From assembly GCA_034190875.2 (NCBI GenBank), contig CM067350.1:24581368-24645367 (forward strand): DNA of 64,000 bases. Direction: 5' to 3'. Shown in pieces: positions 23,301-35,600 of the stretch (its first letter is position 1; the number at the start of each line of letters is the position of its first letter). The notes under the pieces were generated by a model that saw nothing but the letters and a program-made list of their open reading frames with translations, searched no databases and was not told the DNA's origin. The position numbers were made by a program, and so were the translations under genes. This stretch comes from Urechis unicinctus (taxonomy: Eukaryota; Annelida; Polychaeta; Xenopneusta; Urechidae).

Positions 23301-23784
23301 GTCCTGTAGATGTTGATGAAGCAATCGCAATGGTTCCTTGGTGGTGTTAGTGACAAACTTGACCTTGATACCAGCTGACAACAAACTACAAAATCAACAA
23401 CTACAAGGGTTAATCAAGTATTATGCTTAAAATGAGTTGCTATAATCAGTGACAAAAGTTTGTTTGAAATGAAGTTCATATCAGAAAGAGACAAGATATC
23501 AACCTATTTTTTTTATATATGTTAATCTGATTTCTGCCACTGTGATCAATGCATGATAAATATTCTCTCAATACCATGTGTAAAATTATCTCGGTTACGT
23601 CTTATGGCTGTAATACTTTGTCCAGATGGCTACGATATGTTCTAAAATACTAAACGAATACAGAAACTGCCAATTTGTTTCACCTGCAGAGAGCATCCTG
23701 GGCACCTTGAGTAGCAATATCCTCAATATGGAGTGTGCCACTTAGGTCGATAAGTGCAGCTTTTATTGGGCTGGACATGGTCAT
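17357..23784 (-). CDS. HDHD2: HDHD2-like haloacid dehalogenase hydrolase, last exon missing
   Basis: Five minus-strand exons with GT-AG borders join in phase: 23684-23784, 23177-23385, 22594-22678, 18163-18245, 17357-17490, giving 612 nt or 204 codons. Motifs: [13 protein letters not shown] (motif I, with Ser where most HAD enzymes have a second Asp), KFVTNTTKE (motif II), [16 protein letters not shown] (cap region), [15 protein letters not shown] (motif III Lys) and AVMIGD at the end (start of motif IV). The family protein is about 259 residues, so one exon of about 55 codons, carrying the rest of motif IV, is not seen. HDHD2 is a cytosolic phosphatase-like protein of uncertain substrate. 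ATGs at 23784 and 23778 fit family length; an upstream in-frame ATG at 23961 would add 59 residues. The 22679-23176 and 23386-23683 introns show nothing notable. Confidence 0.9.
18246..19100. other. HDHD2 intron, proximal part: nothing recognised
   Basis: No coding motif or known repeat was recognised. A CTTCTTCTTCTTCTTT run lies at 18568-18585. The rest of this 4.3-kb intron (18246-22593) consists largely of the transposons listed separately. Confidence 0.5.
19101..20219. mobile_element. 1.1-kb element with 36-bp inverted arms
   Basis: 19101-19136 (CTTCACATTCTCGGGTTTCC and GTCGCGGCCGCTAGG) recurs as its reverse complement at 20184-20219. The interior 19282-20165 matches 5311-6115 in the same orientation. 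A minus-strand ORF at 19328-19645 (105 codons) shares [23 protein letters not shown] and WQLQL with the other copy. The element is immediately followed by a SINE-like repeat at 20230, so its true right border and any target duplication are uncertain. Superfamily not determined. Confidence 0.65.
20230..20610 (-). repeat. SINE-like repeat, full-length copy
   Basis: About 380 bp sharing landmarks with 30212-30593 (opposite strand) and 58573-58949: GGGTTTAACGGCACACCAAC, GATTAAGCAGCCGCCTTCTAG, ATTATCCTAGGGCAAGTCAC, a run ending CTCTTACGACATGCAGGA and CCGGACCCAC. In sense orientation (minus here) it begins near the GGTCCGG block and ends in the TTAAACCC block followed by simple repeats in other copies. 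Clear RNA polymerase III boxes were not identified, so the SINE label rests on length, copy number and the simple-repeat tail. Confidence 0.7.
20708..20975 (-). repeat. SINE-like repeat, partial copy with GAGT tail
   Basis: The body (20748-20960) matches the 3' half of the family (TTTAACGGCACAGCAACATC, GATTAAGCAGCCGCTTTCTA, ATCCTAGGACAAGTCACCAC). It is preceded by a (GAGT/GAAT)n run at 20708-20747, which is the simple-repeat tail of the sense strand. The head half is missing. Confidence 0.7.
21070..21650 (-). pseudogene. Polinton copy C: capsid and ATPase fragments
   Basis: 21077-21122 is closely similar to 48758-48804, the C-terminal part of the copy B packaging ATPase. It is joined to capsid sequence at about 21135. 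Capsid readings are [20 protein letters not shown], then in another frame [20 protein letters not shown] and [12 protein letters not shown], which belong to the central capsid domain that copy B lacks. HRKLAYDKS matches HRKLAYNKT of copy A. ATPase and capsid are adjacent in the same order as in copy B, but with the capsid C-terminus deleted. Frameshifted and dead; it sits in an HDHD2 intron. Confidence 0.72.
21930..22400 (+). pseudogene. Polinton copy C: fibre-like gene remnant
   Basis: Plus-strand DNA matches the copy B fibre module: CAAAGACCTATGTATCTA (compare 52780-52797), a GACACAGACAGCA block, then GGGGTCAAGGCTCACGAGAA...GCTGTGGATATA (compare 53051-53087), and a degraded match to 53100-53340 with [18 protein letters not shown] against SSGVGADTALIDVFPVIN. 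Several stops make it non-functional. The collagen-like GGTM block of copy B is not visible here. Confidence 0.65.
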
Positions 23785-24840
23785 GGATAAGCTGTGTGCA
23801 TATCTCCCATCTGAGTCATAACAGTGTTTTGATGCTGGGTTTGGAAATTTGGTAATTGACCGGAATTCTGAATGATACTGAGTCCCGGAATGAAAGACAG
23901 GTTTGCAACTTGGTGCTGTCAGTATGAACTGAGGGACTCGCCTTAAATAGGTTTTCCACATTTCATGACTGTAATCTTCATTAAGATGATAACCAGGAAT
24001 CAGACTCTTAGTGTTAGAAATCTATACATCCATTTATCACTACTCTCTATGGTTGACTTAACTAGTTGGAAATATAATGATGGTCTCAGCTTAGCAGGAC
24101 ACACAAAAAAGGCTTTTGTAATGTATAATGCCAGTCTGAAGGGTACATCGCAATAATGATGGATGCTGAAACAGAAGGACCCCATGGGATAGTCATTCTT
24201 CCAATAAATCACCATGAAGTTTATTTGCAAAAATGCATTAAAGGGGAACCATACTTTTTCAGACGAGAGCATTATACCACCTTGAGCCTAATTAACATCA
24301 ACCTTCAATGTCATGTAATCAGAGTGGTTAAATGTGTGGATTTCACTTAGAAAAAACATGATATAACATATAAATGGGCCTGGGCCTGAGTTACTTCTGA
24401 GCATATCAAAACAGCATGTGATCATCCTTAGACGACTGAGCATACTGAAAGGGAGACTTTTACAACTGTTTTGATATTTGCAGATATGGAAGACATTAAA
24501 AGGATAACAATTCAGCCAAATCCTATATTGATGATAGTACAGCAATTGTGAGGGTATAATAGTCTCCCAAACAACGTTTTCACAAATTAAATTATAAAAT
24601 CATGCTGAACGAGGGCAAAGCACAACAAAGCCACCCATGGCTCAGGAGGGATAGTTACAATGATATACCCAAGTATATCCCTTGATCACAATCAAATGCT
24701 CAATTCACAATGACAATGTATGGTTAACACTAGAAAAACTATATTTTGCATTAATTAAGGACATCCATGTATGTGTAGAGCCTACTCATAGTAAAGACAA
24801 GAACAAAATCTTCTAAATAGAATTTAAAAAAAATATATTT
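23785..24840. other. Upstream region of HDHD2, no other gene seen
   Basis: It includes the possible N-terminal extension of HDHD2 (to the ATG at 23961) and presumably its promoter and 5' UTR. No TATA box or CpG island stands out. Nothing else was recognised. Confidence 0.45.
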
Positions 24841-25980
24841 ATCCTTATCTGTTGATTGGAGACCTTAATGCTTCGGTCGGAAAAAGCAATGATTTCATAG
24901 CAAATAATTGGGATAAACACTGGACAAAAGGGGAAAACACCTTCTTGAAATCTGTAGCTCGGCTCAGTTGCGAATATTGAATGGGAGGCAATTGGGTGAT
25001 ACCCTTGGCTACTACACTGGTTACCAATATAATGGGAGTAGCATGGTGGATTATGCAATAGGCAGTGATCCACTCTTGCACAAAATACCGTACTTCAAAG
25101 TTCACAAGTTTATTGGGGATATTACAGACCACAGTATTATCTCTTTCTATTTAGTGGGTCCTCAGTAAAACTCTCCTTTAAGGCAGCACTTGATATTCCC
25201 CCAACACAGATGCATATTCAAGAAACATCAGACCCAAAAGGACTATGCAAATGACCCGACTTAAAAGAGATATAGCAGTGAAGGCTAGATCAATGTGTTA
25301 ATCTGGGACAGGGGACCATAGAAGGAGTTATTTCTTAGCTCTAAAAAGGTACCGAAAGGAAATGAAATACATTACACTAAAGACATTACACAAATGAACA
25401 ACAATAAACTCAACTCCCTGCAGAAAACTAGGATAAAAATAACTCCATCACTTCTGATCACATTTCACTATGAAAACTAAAATTTATAAATATACCAAAT
25501 CAAAGGGTCAGAAACTATATACATGCTTCGTTGACTTTCGATAAGCATTTGACAGAGTGTGGCATATAGGGCTACTTCTCAAGTTAGCCAGGCGAGAAAT
25601 ATATTATCATATTTACAAATATGTCAAAGCAAGAAGTTATATAACTAAAGTAATTGGAAATAACTCCTTGGTCAAAGTGAACAATAATAAGTCAATATCA
25701 AGCAAACAGATTTTTTCTCGACAGATACAGGCGCACAGCGAGTTAATAATTTAAGCCCCAGATTATTCAGTATATAAATATAAATGATTTAGTTGAATAG
25801 CTAAAAAAAATAAAGGAGAGACAGATGAGGTTTGACACATCCTAAGAGCCTTTTATATGCAGATGATGTTGTTCTTGTCTCAACTAGCCAGCAGGGTCCC
25901 CATAATTGTATTGATGCAGTGATGCGGATCGATTACCTTGTTCGACAGAGAGCACTGGCTCCCAAATTTGGTTCAAAAGA
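24841..25980 (+). pseudogene. Non-LTR retrotransposon (LINE) remnant
   Basis: An apurinic endonuclease-type domain is recognisable in two frames: PYLLIGDLNASVGKSN (about 24840) with the catalytic DLN, and RILNGRQLGDTLG, NGSSMVDYAI (D of the SxxDY motif) and IGDITDHSIIS, with the terminal DH. Reverse transcriptase follows: CFVDFR, one stop, AFDRVWHIGLLLKL (about 25525-25580) and LLYADDVVLVSTS with the YADD active site (about 25850). Much of the RT between these blocks is deleted. The element ends just before the hAT-like insertion at 25990. Clade is uncertain (CR1/L2- or RTE-like). Confidence 0.82.
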
Positions 25981-25989
25981 GCTACTTAC

Positions 25990-26077
25990 TAGCTCTTTCG
26001 AACTAAGTACGGGAGTGATGCATGCACTCCCTCTTGACAAGGTGATAAATAGAACCTGACGTTGGTCTTTTGGGCTA
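25990..26077 (-). mobile_element. hAT-like element, 88-bp short form
   Basis: On the minus strand it reads TAGCCCAAAAGACCAACGTC ... GAGCTA, with perfect 8-bp direct repeats CTACTTAC at 25982-25989 and 26078-26085. It consists almost only of the two ends of the 14039-14829 element, including the GGGAGTG/CACTCCC hairpin. The target duplication proves transposition of the short form or a very precise internal deletion after insertion. Confidence 0.82.
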
Positions 26078-27693
26078 CTACTTACTACTGTTCTTAGTTA
26101 CTACAGACATAGCGGCCGATGGTACACAGATTATGACAGAACCTGATGGAGTGATGTAGACAACCCACGAGAGTCATAACGTGCATTAATTTACAACCCG
26201 ACCAGGGTTCCAGAATTGATGATCAGATTACAGGGAAAACAGGTAATGTCATATAGCAACATTTCGCTCACAGGGAATAACCTGATATGGTTCATCATCT
26301 GCACAAACAGGATTACGAGAGCCAAGAGAACGTACGAAGGATACCTGAACATTCGTCATAACGTGACTCACGCGCCATCTAGCGAATAAAAACACCAAAA
26401 CCGGAACTTCAATCCGAGTCTTGAATATGCTAATGAGAAAAACAGTCACAAACATGCCATATTCGGCAACAGCGGTGTTCTTGATGCGTTATAAATAAGA
26501 GAACATCTTGTCGGTGAAAGTGTATATAATGAGTTGGCAGGGTGCTTAGTAGCTGTGTGCATTTGTTTAATTATACCTATTACACTGGTATATATGTCAT
26601 ATATCTTACGCGGTGAGCATTTAATCCTGTAATAATGGAACCAAAATCTTTGAATGTTTAACCTGGCAACAGAGAATAACACGTCGCTTCGGGTCCACAT
26701 TCCCGAACGTAGGATTTAAGACTCATTAGAGGTGTATGTCTCATAGTTTTTATTAAAGAATACTGATACTCTTTGCATATTAGAATAGCATAATACTGCA
26801 CTGAATAACAATTATGTGGTGATGGGTTTTACTTTCGTACTCAAGTTTATAATCACCTTGTAATGTAAGTTGTAGTTGTACTACACTACAGACTACTAGT
26901 ACTACTAGTAGTAGTACACTTGTAGTTGTACTAGACTGCTAATTCGTTTCCTTCAATTCGCTGCCTTTAATTATTATAAATTATAAGTTGGCTTTATTGC
27001 AACAAAGTCATAGCCCACCGCTGACATGTTGCTAGTGATGACCACATAATCGAAAATACCCCCTGTTAATGTTATCAAGCTACCCTCAGCACCCCTACTG
27101 GCCCTACTCCTTTATATTTAAATATGGTTGGATTGTGATTCAGACAAATAATTGCCTGGCCTGAGAGTGTGTCTCGAAGTGATAAGAGTAGCTTGCTGGG
27201 GTTTCTTTACCATGACTAATGTTGAATACTTATCACTACTGTTGATATAACTTATATCTTGTCCCAGGGGTATTTGAATTTTAGCTGGTGTTATTTTATT
27301 TTGGTAACATTAATGAGGAATGAATAGTAAGGGTCACATAGCAGGTCACTGCATTTCAGGGAGAAACCATAGTTCATGTGTGTCATAGCTTTATTTTTTT
27401 GTAGACAAAGTAATGGCCTTTTGATTATCTACATATAATTTCTAATGATGATTGTCCTATTCTTATGAGTTGGCAAACCTATTCTGACCATGCATCAACA
27501 TGATGATTTTGTGTGTGTAGATACTGTGAAGAACAAAAAACCCACAAAAAACAATAGGAGGTGACACTCTGGAATAACGCAGAAGAAAAGCATGGCATAG
27601 ACTTAGTGTGCTGTTATATATTGTTGTCAAGTTAACTGGAACGTGATTTTAAACCTATTGTTGGAAGTTCCGCATCGAGTGACACCAATCATC
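26078..27693. other. Upstream region of the CILK1/MAK gene
   Basis: No coding motif was recognised. It presumably contains the promoter and 5' UTR of the kinase gene; no TATA box is obvious close to the ATG at 27694. A small palindromic CTAGTA cluster lies at 26893-26925 and does not look functional. Confidence 0.45.
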
Positions 27694-30600
27694 ATGAATC
27701 GCTACCAGTTTGTCAAACAGCTTGGAGATGGAACATATGGGAGTGTAATTCTAGCTACCACATTGGAAACAAATGAGAAAGTGGCCATAAAAAAGCAAGT
27801 CCTTTTGTTCATATGAATTTTAGTATTTTTTTATTATGATGAATGAATTGCTTTGAGTTAAGAATACTTTTTTTGCATTAGTTGAAGGGCTTTATATATG
27901 ATACCATTGAAATGAAGTTGTTTTTGAGACAGCTATTTGACCCTTTGCTAATATGATATGAGATTTGTACTATTTGTTTAGGGAAATGCCTGCATGAAAT
28001 AGATTAGGTGGAATTTGGTTAGGCCCTGTGGTACTGAATAGTATATCAATGACCTGCAGCCTATTATCTTGGTCTATTATTACTATTATCATTTATGACT
28101 TGGTTCATTGCCTTGATATATGAAAAGCTTTCTTGTTATAAATCTCAGTTATAATAATTGAGAAATATTGGAATTTGTTACCTTGTTTAATGGATTTCCA
28201 GTCACTGCATTTGGACACCTACAGTGGGAGCAAGATCCACAACAGTTACTGAATGCAATTTCAAACTTCTGAGGTTTAGCTGGGACTTTGGAATTGATAT
28301 ATTTAAAGGGAAATTAGACTGACACCTAAGTCACTTTTATTCAAGAGGTTTTGTCCTAAATTGACTACAAATGCCTTCCAATGTATTGAATGGGCTCTTA
28401 TTATTTGAGTGAAGTCACTGAACATTTTTCAACAAGTGTTTGTCAAATTGTGGTTGGTTTTCAATTTCAATTGTGTTTCTCTTAAAGGATGAAAAAGAAG
28501 TTCTACTCCTGGGACGAGTGCTTGAATCTACGTGAAGTTAAAGTAAGTGTAAATCAACAGCAACAAATGGTATATCCTTGTCCTTTTTGGAGTATATCTT
28601 ATATCGCTGTCGGTATACAGGGTGTGGAAGTGAGGCATGTCTTTGAAGGCGTTTCAATTGAATAATTTATCAGTGAGATTCTTATTAGTTTAGCATGAAA
28701 CTACACAGAAGTTTAATAGTCATTATGAATAAGTTATGATATTTGAAATATTGTTGTTGCTTTTTTTCTCAAAGTCATTACGGAAGCTTAACCATGCTAA
28801 TATAGTGAAGTTGAAAGAGGTGATTCGGGAGAACGACATCCTCTACTTTGTGTTCGAGTACATGAAAGAAAACCTTTATCAAATGACCAAAGACAGGTGG
28901 GTTTAGAGCTAATCACTTTTCGTTTAGAGCTGAACTTTTCGTATGCCAACCCAGCTAGCACAGTTCAAAGTAAAACTCTTTAAATGGTAGGCAATGATAG
29001 CAACAGAAATTGTATATTTCATATTATTTGCGAACAAAGATATATATTTCATATTATTAACGAACAAAGATATATATTTCATATAATTCGCATATGACTA
29101 TCGCTGGTATGAATTGTTGTGTTAGGGACAAATTGTTTCCGGAGTCTACAGTAAGGAATGTAATCTACCAGGTGTTGCAAGGCTTAACATTTATGCACAA
29201 ACACGGTGAGTTGACTTTCAGTCACTAGTATGCAGTAATATATGTTGATTTCTACATAATTTATCAGTGAAATTCTTATTAGTTTAGCTAATGAGTTATT
29301 TCACACTGATGATTCATCATCAAATCAGTTTCATCATCAGCATTGTCATTTTCATCATCATGTAGTTAATCATTTTCACCATCACTGCAATCATCATCAT
29401 TATCATCTTTAGCATCTCAACAATCATCATCATCATCATCATTACCATCTCAACAATCATTATCATGTTCATGTGTGTTCATCATTTTCATCATCGTCTT
29501 CTCTTTCATCATCACTACAATCATATTCTTGATCATTATTTTCACCGTTACTATGATGATGATCATCATCATCATCACTATCATCATTCATCTCACTGCC
29601 TTAATTCATGGGATGGTAAACCCCATTACTTCAGAAGATATCACTTTGAATCCCTTACGTGCAATGATTCATTTGTCCACAGGTTATTTCCACAGGGATT
29701 TGAAACCAGAAAATCTGTTGTGTAGCGGACCAGAATGTGTGAAAGTTGCCGACTTTGGTTTGGCGCGTGAAGTGCGATCGAGGCCTCCTTACACGGACTA
29801 TGTGTCAACACGTTGGTAAGTTGATTTATCAGTTCTGTCTCTAGATTAATCAATTCTTTCTCAAGGTTGATTGGTTTTGTCTCTAGGTTGAGTGATTCTG
29901 TCTAAGGATAGAGTGGTTCTGTCTCAGGGTTGATTGATTCCGTCTCAGGGTTGATAGGTTCTTCTTCAAGCTCAATTGGTTCAGTCTTGAGGTTGATCAG
30001 TTCCCCCCCTTTGTGGAGTGGTTGTGCTCCTATGTGGAGCAGTTCTGTCTCTATCTGGAGTGGTTCTGTCCCTATATGGAGTGGGTGGTTCTGCCGCTAT
30101 ATCCCATGGTTATGCACCTATCTGGAGCGGTTCTGTCTCTTTCTGGAGTGGTTCTGTTCCTATGTGGAGTTGTTCTGTCTCTATCTGGATTGGTTCTGTC
30201 TCTGTGTGGAACCCCCTGTGGGTCCGGGGGTAGAATAGGCCCACTGTATCCTCCTGCATGTCGTAAGAGGCAACTAATAGGGGGCACCCTGTTGGCCGTG
30301 GGTTGCGACTTGTGTCAGTGGACAATGGGTTCCTGGTGGTTGAGCGGAGTGGTCCTTTCAAGGGCCATACCTGCAACACACCACTATGACCCGGATTTCG
30401 CCAAGACGAGAGGCTGGTGGTGACTTGCCCTAGGATAATTGTTTCCATTTTTATCTTTTCCATATCCATTTTCATTTATCCTTGAAGGCGGCTGCTTAAT
30501 CAGGTCAATCTTATCTATTAACCTGTCTTGGCACCATATAACACATGAGTGTTGGTGTGCCGTTAAACCCAATACTTACCTTACCTTACCTTCCCTATGT

Positions 30601-32580
30601 GGAGTGTTTCTGCCTCTATGTGGAGTGGTTCTGTCCTTATGTGGCATGGTTCTGTGCCTATGTGGCATGGTCCTGGACTTTGGCATGTCCATACTCTATC
30701 TATATCAACATGGTAATGATTGAGTAGGGGGGCTTTGGGGTCGGGGTGGCGTGTTGTGACTGGCCTGTCTGCAGTTGGTGAGTTTTATAGAAATCTATTA
30801 TTAATGGCCTTGGAGCCATGATTGGAGTGGAGGCTTGATTGGATGAATTATAGCAGATTTATTGATTTATTGACTAGCGCAGTCTGTTGGATGTCTGAAT
30901 TTCATCTGTGGAGAGATTGGTTCTTCATCATTTGTGTGTGAGAAATAGAGTGTTTGCGCAGTCATTTCACGGGGTGTATGAGGTGGGTGTGATATTCTGA
31001 TCCCCATGGCTGGTAAGTCATCAGATTTCCCACTGATCTCATCCCAGAATAAGAAGTTTCTATAAGTCGTCCATTTACTTCTAGATGATATTGATCAATG
31101 GCACAGACCTGTTAGTATCAGTTAGAAATACGATCTCCTACCTTCAATAGTTGGTGAAGTTTATTGCTGATTTGATCACACTTCTAGGTCTGTGCTCTGT
31201 TAAAATGCCAACAAACTATGTGTTAAAACATGCATTGATATTTACTTTGAAAGAGAGCATGGTGTAATGATTTCACTGGTTGTTATAGTGTGGTGAATAA
31301 TCTGAAGTAAGCCAGATCGGGCAAAGCTTGACCGTGTTATGGTTATTGCCTCAATATATGGTCAATTGTATGTATAAATTATTGACATGGAAATATTAAT
31401 TTTGTTATTTGTTCTTACTATACAATTCCCTTAAATGTTAAAGAAGTGGTGTGGGGGGGGGGATGGTGGACTTTTAGGTAATGGTGGCTTTTAATCTCAA
31501 TAGATGGTTACTTTTGTGAAAATCACCTAATTGTGTACTTTACCCAATGTATTGGTATATTTTGAAATTGACATGACTGACTTTTTGTGTGTGTCTGTTG
31601 TGTGCAGGTATCGTGCTCCCGAGGTGTTGCTACGGTCAACCAACTACAACAGTCCCATCGATATCTGGGCTTTAGGCTGTATAATGGCCGAACTCTACAC
31701 ACTGAGACCCCTATTCCCCGGAAGCAGTGAAATCGACCAGCTCTTCAAGATCTGCGCGATCATGGGCACTCCATCAAAGGTGAGCATGAAATGAACAAGT
31801 GAGATTTTGTTACATGATTGGTGGTAGTTGTGGTTGTCAGTCTGCATTGGAGGTGTTTTGATGATGGGACCTCAAATAAAAATGCCCTTTTAGCAGGCTC
31901 ACGCTCACTCTTTAATGTCTTGGTATGACCTAGATTTGAAAGGCACATCTCTATGAAATGACTTTGACATCTCACATTGGCTGTAATAAGCTATGCTTGT
32001 CAAACACCAACATCCCTTCTGACACACACGTCACTTGTAGTCACTTTATCTCAGTGTGCAATTACAAAGATTATGTGGTGTTTTGTGGACGGATCTATAG
32101 CTGACCACTGGCATGGAGAGGTAGTGAATAGGTTACTAAATGAGGGCAGCATAGATAATCACCTATATAGGTATAACCACTGTGAAGAGATAGAGAGAGA
32201 TTACCACAATCATCAGCGTTGGTTCACTGTATATTTTGACACATTGCCAAGTCCACTATTGTAACCCCTAATTCCCAATACAGCCACAGTAAGTTAATAA
32301 ATGGGCTGTTGTTTTCCTGTGACAAGAAGGGAATCACCTTATACTACCTGCTTGCAGTTTCAGTGGGACATTATTGATTCACAATATAATTTGTAATGAT
32401 TTTTGTAGGTACCAGGGTATGTCTGAAATATGTTAGCTGCTTCATCTTTGTCGACCAACATTTCAATGTGAAATTATGCATTTTGCACGGACACAATACC
32501 CAAAACAGGGATTCTTATACGGCCTGTGATTGGGACGCTGTGGATGCCCAGATTTTAGGAGAATTTAAAGTGCACACAAA

Positions 32581-32674
<94 letters not shown>

Positions 32675-35600
32675 TGTATATATGTATATTTATGTATATT
32701 TATGTATATATGTATGTATATATACATGTATATATTTATGTATGATATGGTTGACTTTTAATTGCTATATTTTCACAGTGGGAAACGTGTGTAATAATAT
32801 CACATAAGTCCAACAACATGGAAAATGATTACATGTGATTTAGCAACTGTTCCCAGGCTCAAGAGACCGCCTGATCCCCATTATTCAACTTGAAGCAATC
32901 ACTCGGGCAATTTCTTCTGCATTCAAGTTAAGGCAAAGAAAAACAGAGCAGCTTATGGCCTGTCTACCTTATGATCACCATATGTAAACACCCAAAGCAG
33001 AACAATCAATTATTCCTTGGCAAGTCACCATATTCATAGCCACAAAGGACAATCTGGCAGGTTGTTACATTGGAAGTAGACTTGTATAGAGCTCCATTAA
33101 ACCTGTCACACTTCAGTTTGTAGCCACGAGTAAATTTGGGCATATGTGGTATTTGGTAATAGGTCTTTTATAAGGGTAGTAGGTCTTGATATCATCAGAG
33201 GGAGAATAAGGTGTAGGAGTTTTTTTAAGGAGGCTAGAGTGTGTAGGTGGTGATAGGGGGATGTGTTTGCTGAGATTGTGTAGGTGGTGATAGGGGGATG
33301 TGTTTGCTTGAGTGTGTAGGTGGTGATAGGGGGATGTGTTTGCTAAGTGTGTAGGTAATGATAGTGGGATGTGTTTGCTTGAGTTGAAGGTGGTGATAGG
33401 GGGATGTGTTTTCTAGATTGTGTAGGTGGTGATAGGGGGATGTGTTTGCTAGATTGTGTAGGTGGTGATAGGGGGATGTGTTTGCTAGATTGTGTAGGTG
33501 GTGTTAGGGGGGATGTGTTTGATGTGGGATGTGTTTGCTTGAGTGTGTAGGTAATGATAGTGGGATGTGTTTGCTTGAGTGTGTAGGTAATGATAGTGGG
33601 GTGTGTTTGCTAGAGTGTGTAGGTAATGATAGTGGGATGTGTTTGCTAGAGTGTGTAGGTAATGATAGTGGGATGTGTTTGCTAGAGTGTGTAGGTGGTG
33701 ATAGTGGGATGTGTTTGCTAGAGTGTGTAGGTGGTGATAGTGGGTTGTGTTTGCTTGAGTGTGTAGGTGGTGATAGTGGGTTGTGTTTGCTAGAGTGTGT
33801 AGGTGGTGATAGTGCGTTGTGTTTGCTAGAGTGTGAAGGTGGTGATAGTGTGTTGTGTTTGCTAGAGTGTGTAGGTGGTGATAGTGTGTTGTGTTTGCTA
33901 GAGTGTGTTGGTGGTGATAGTGGGTTGTGTTTGCTAGAGTGTGTTGGTGGTGATAGTGGGTTGTGTTTGCTAGAGTGTGTAGGTGGTGATAGTGGGTTGT
34001 GTTTGCTGCGTGTGTTGGTAATGATAGTGGGTTGTTTGTGCTAGAACATACAGGGAATGATTGGGACTTGTGTTTTCGTATGAATATAATCTTGTTCTAT
34101 GTAATTAATTGTTCTTTGTAATTTTTAACATACAGGGAAGTTATTGCAGACTACATCTTCTTGTCTCCATCTCAGACCATTTTCAGTCAATAATACAGCC
34201 ACTTGAATTGTAAAACACCCCTCCTGTACATAATCGATTCTAGGACTCCAGGGTGGTCTCTAATATGGCTACCATTGTGATTTGCATGAACAACATGGAC
34301 TTTCCATATGCTATATGTAGCTATATGTAGCGGTTTAGGAGGATTTCTTAAATTCGTATCCAATTCTTTAAAGGCTGACAATATGTTCAGTAACATGCCC
34401 CACAAGGCTGACAATATGTTCAGTATCATGCCCCACAAGGCTGACAATATGTTCAGTAACATGCCCCACAAGGCTGACAATATGTTCAGTAACATGCCCC
34501 CACAAGGCTGACAATATGTTCAGTAACATGCCCCACAAGGCTGACAATATGTTCAGTAACATGCCCCACTCGCACCCAAAAAGTTGTTACTTATTAGTAG
34601 AAAATGCCATGAAATGATTGAACTGTAGACAAACTGGTAATATATAACAATTTGGTGGTATACTTTTGCATCTTATTCATCATTTGTGTCTATAAATATT
34701 TACAGTCGGAATGCCAACATATACTTTTGCATCTTATTCATCATTTGTGTCTATAAATATTTACAGTCGGAATGGGCTGAAGGCCACAAGTTGGCAGCTG
34801 CAATGAATTTCCGCTGGCCACAAATGGTTGCCACTCCTCTTAAACAGATCATACCCAGTGCTGGTGCTGATGGCCTGGCCTTCTTAAGGGACTCCCTGAT
34901 GTGGGATCCCCAGAAACGACCAACGTGTCAACAGGTGAGTGCATCTTACATACAGCTGTTCCTGGCTATTGATCCTGTGAACCTATGTCACCAGTCATGT
35001 GAACCTATGTCACCAGTCATGTGAACCTATGTCATCAGTCATGTGAACCTATGTCATCAGTCATATGAACCTATGCCATCAGTCCCGTGAACCTATGTCA
35101 CCAGTCATGTGAACCTTTGTCATCCGTCCTGTGAACCTATGTTACAGATCCTATATCATTGAATCAGGGATACCATGCCTATCTTGTATTGATAAGCCAA
35201 TTATCATCCGCTCAAAATTTTGATAACCATTTACCAACTTTTATAGTGTTGAGTTGGAAAACAAATTTCCCATAGACAATTTAAAAAAAAAAATTTGATG
35301 GCTTATAAAATGAAAATATCGGTTCAATAGTAAAAAAAAAATTGGGTCAGTTGTTGTCATGGACAGTGCAAATCAAATCATAAACTTTTATGGATGTAGA
35401 TGCCGTTCCCTCCTGTTTGGAGTGTATTTAAGTTACAGCTGAAGTGAAATCGGAAGTTATTTTCTGGTCTTGCTGCACACCTTTGAAATATAAACCTCTC
35501 AAGGAGGCGAATGCAGCTCGTTGCGTTCAACCTCAAAACACTTAAATAACGACATGCTGCCGTTTATGGTCATTCCCTTAGTGATAGGGAATGACGTTTA

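Noticed and set aside
29475-29819. Single ORF running from a His/Ile-rich stretch into kinase sequence
   Set aside because: The first part is intronic trinucleotide repeat read through the acceptor at 29682; only 29683-29815 is exon.
33529-34044. 171-codon ORF with Cys/Gly-rich 12-residue repeats
   Set aside because: Product of a 36-bp tandem array lying inside a kinase intron.
33200-35145. CRISPR-like arrays (regular repeats of 22-36 bp)
   Set aside because: Units are head-to-tail without unique spacers and lie in introns of an animal gene.
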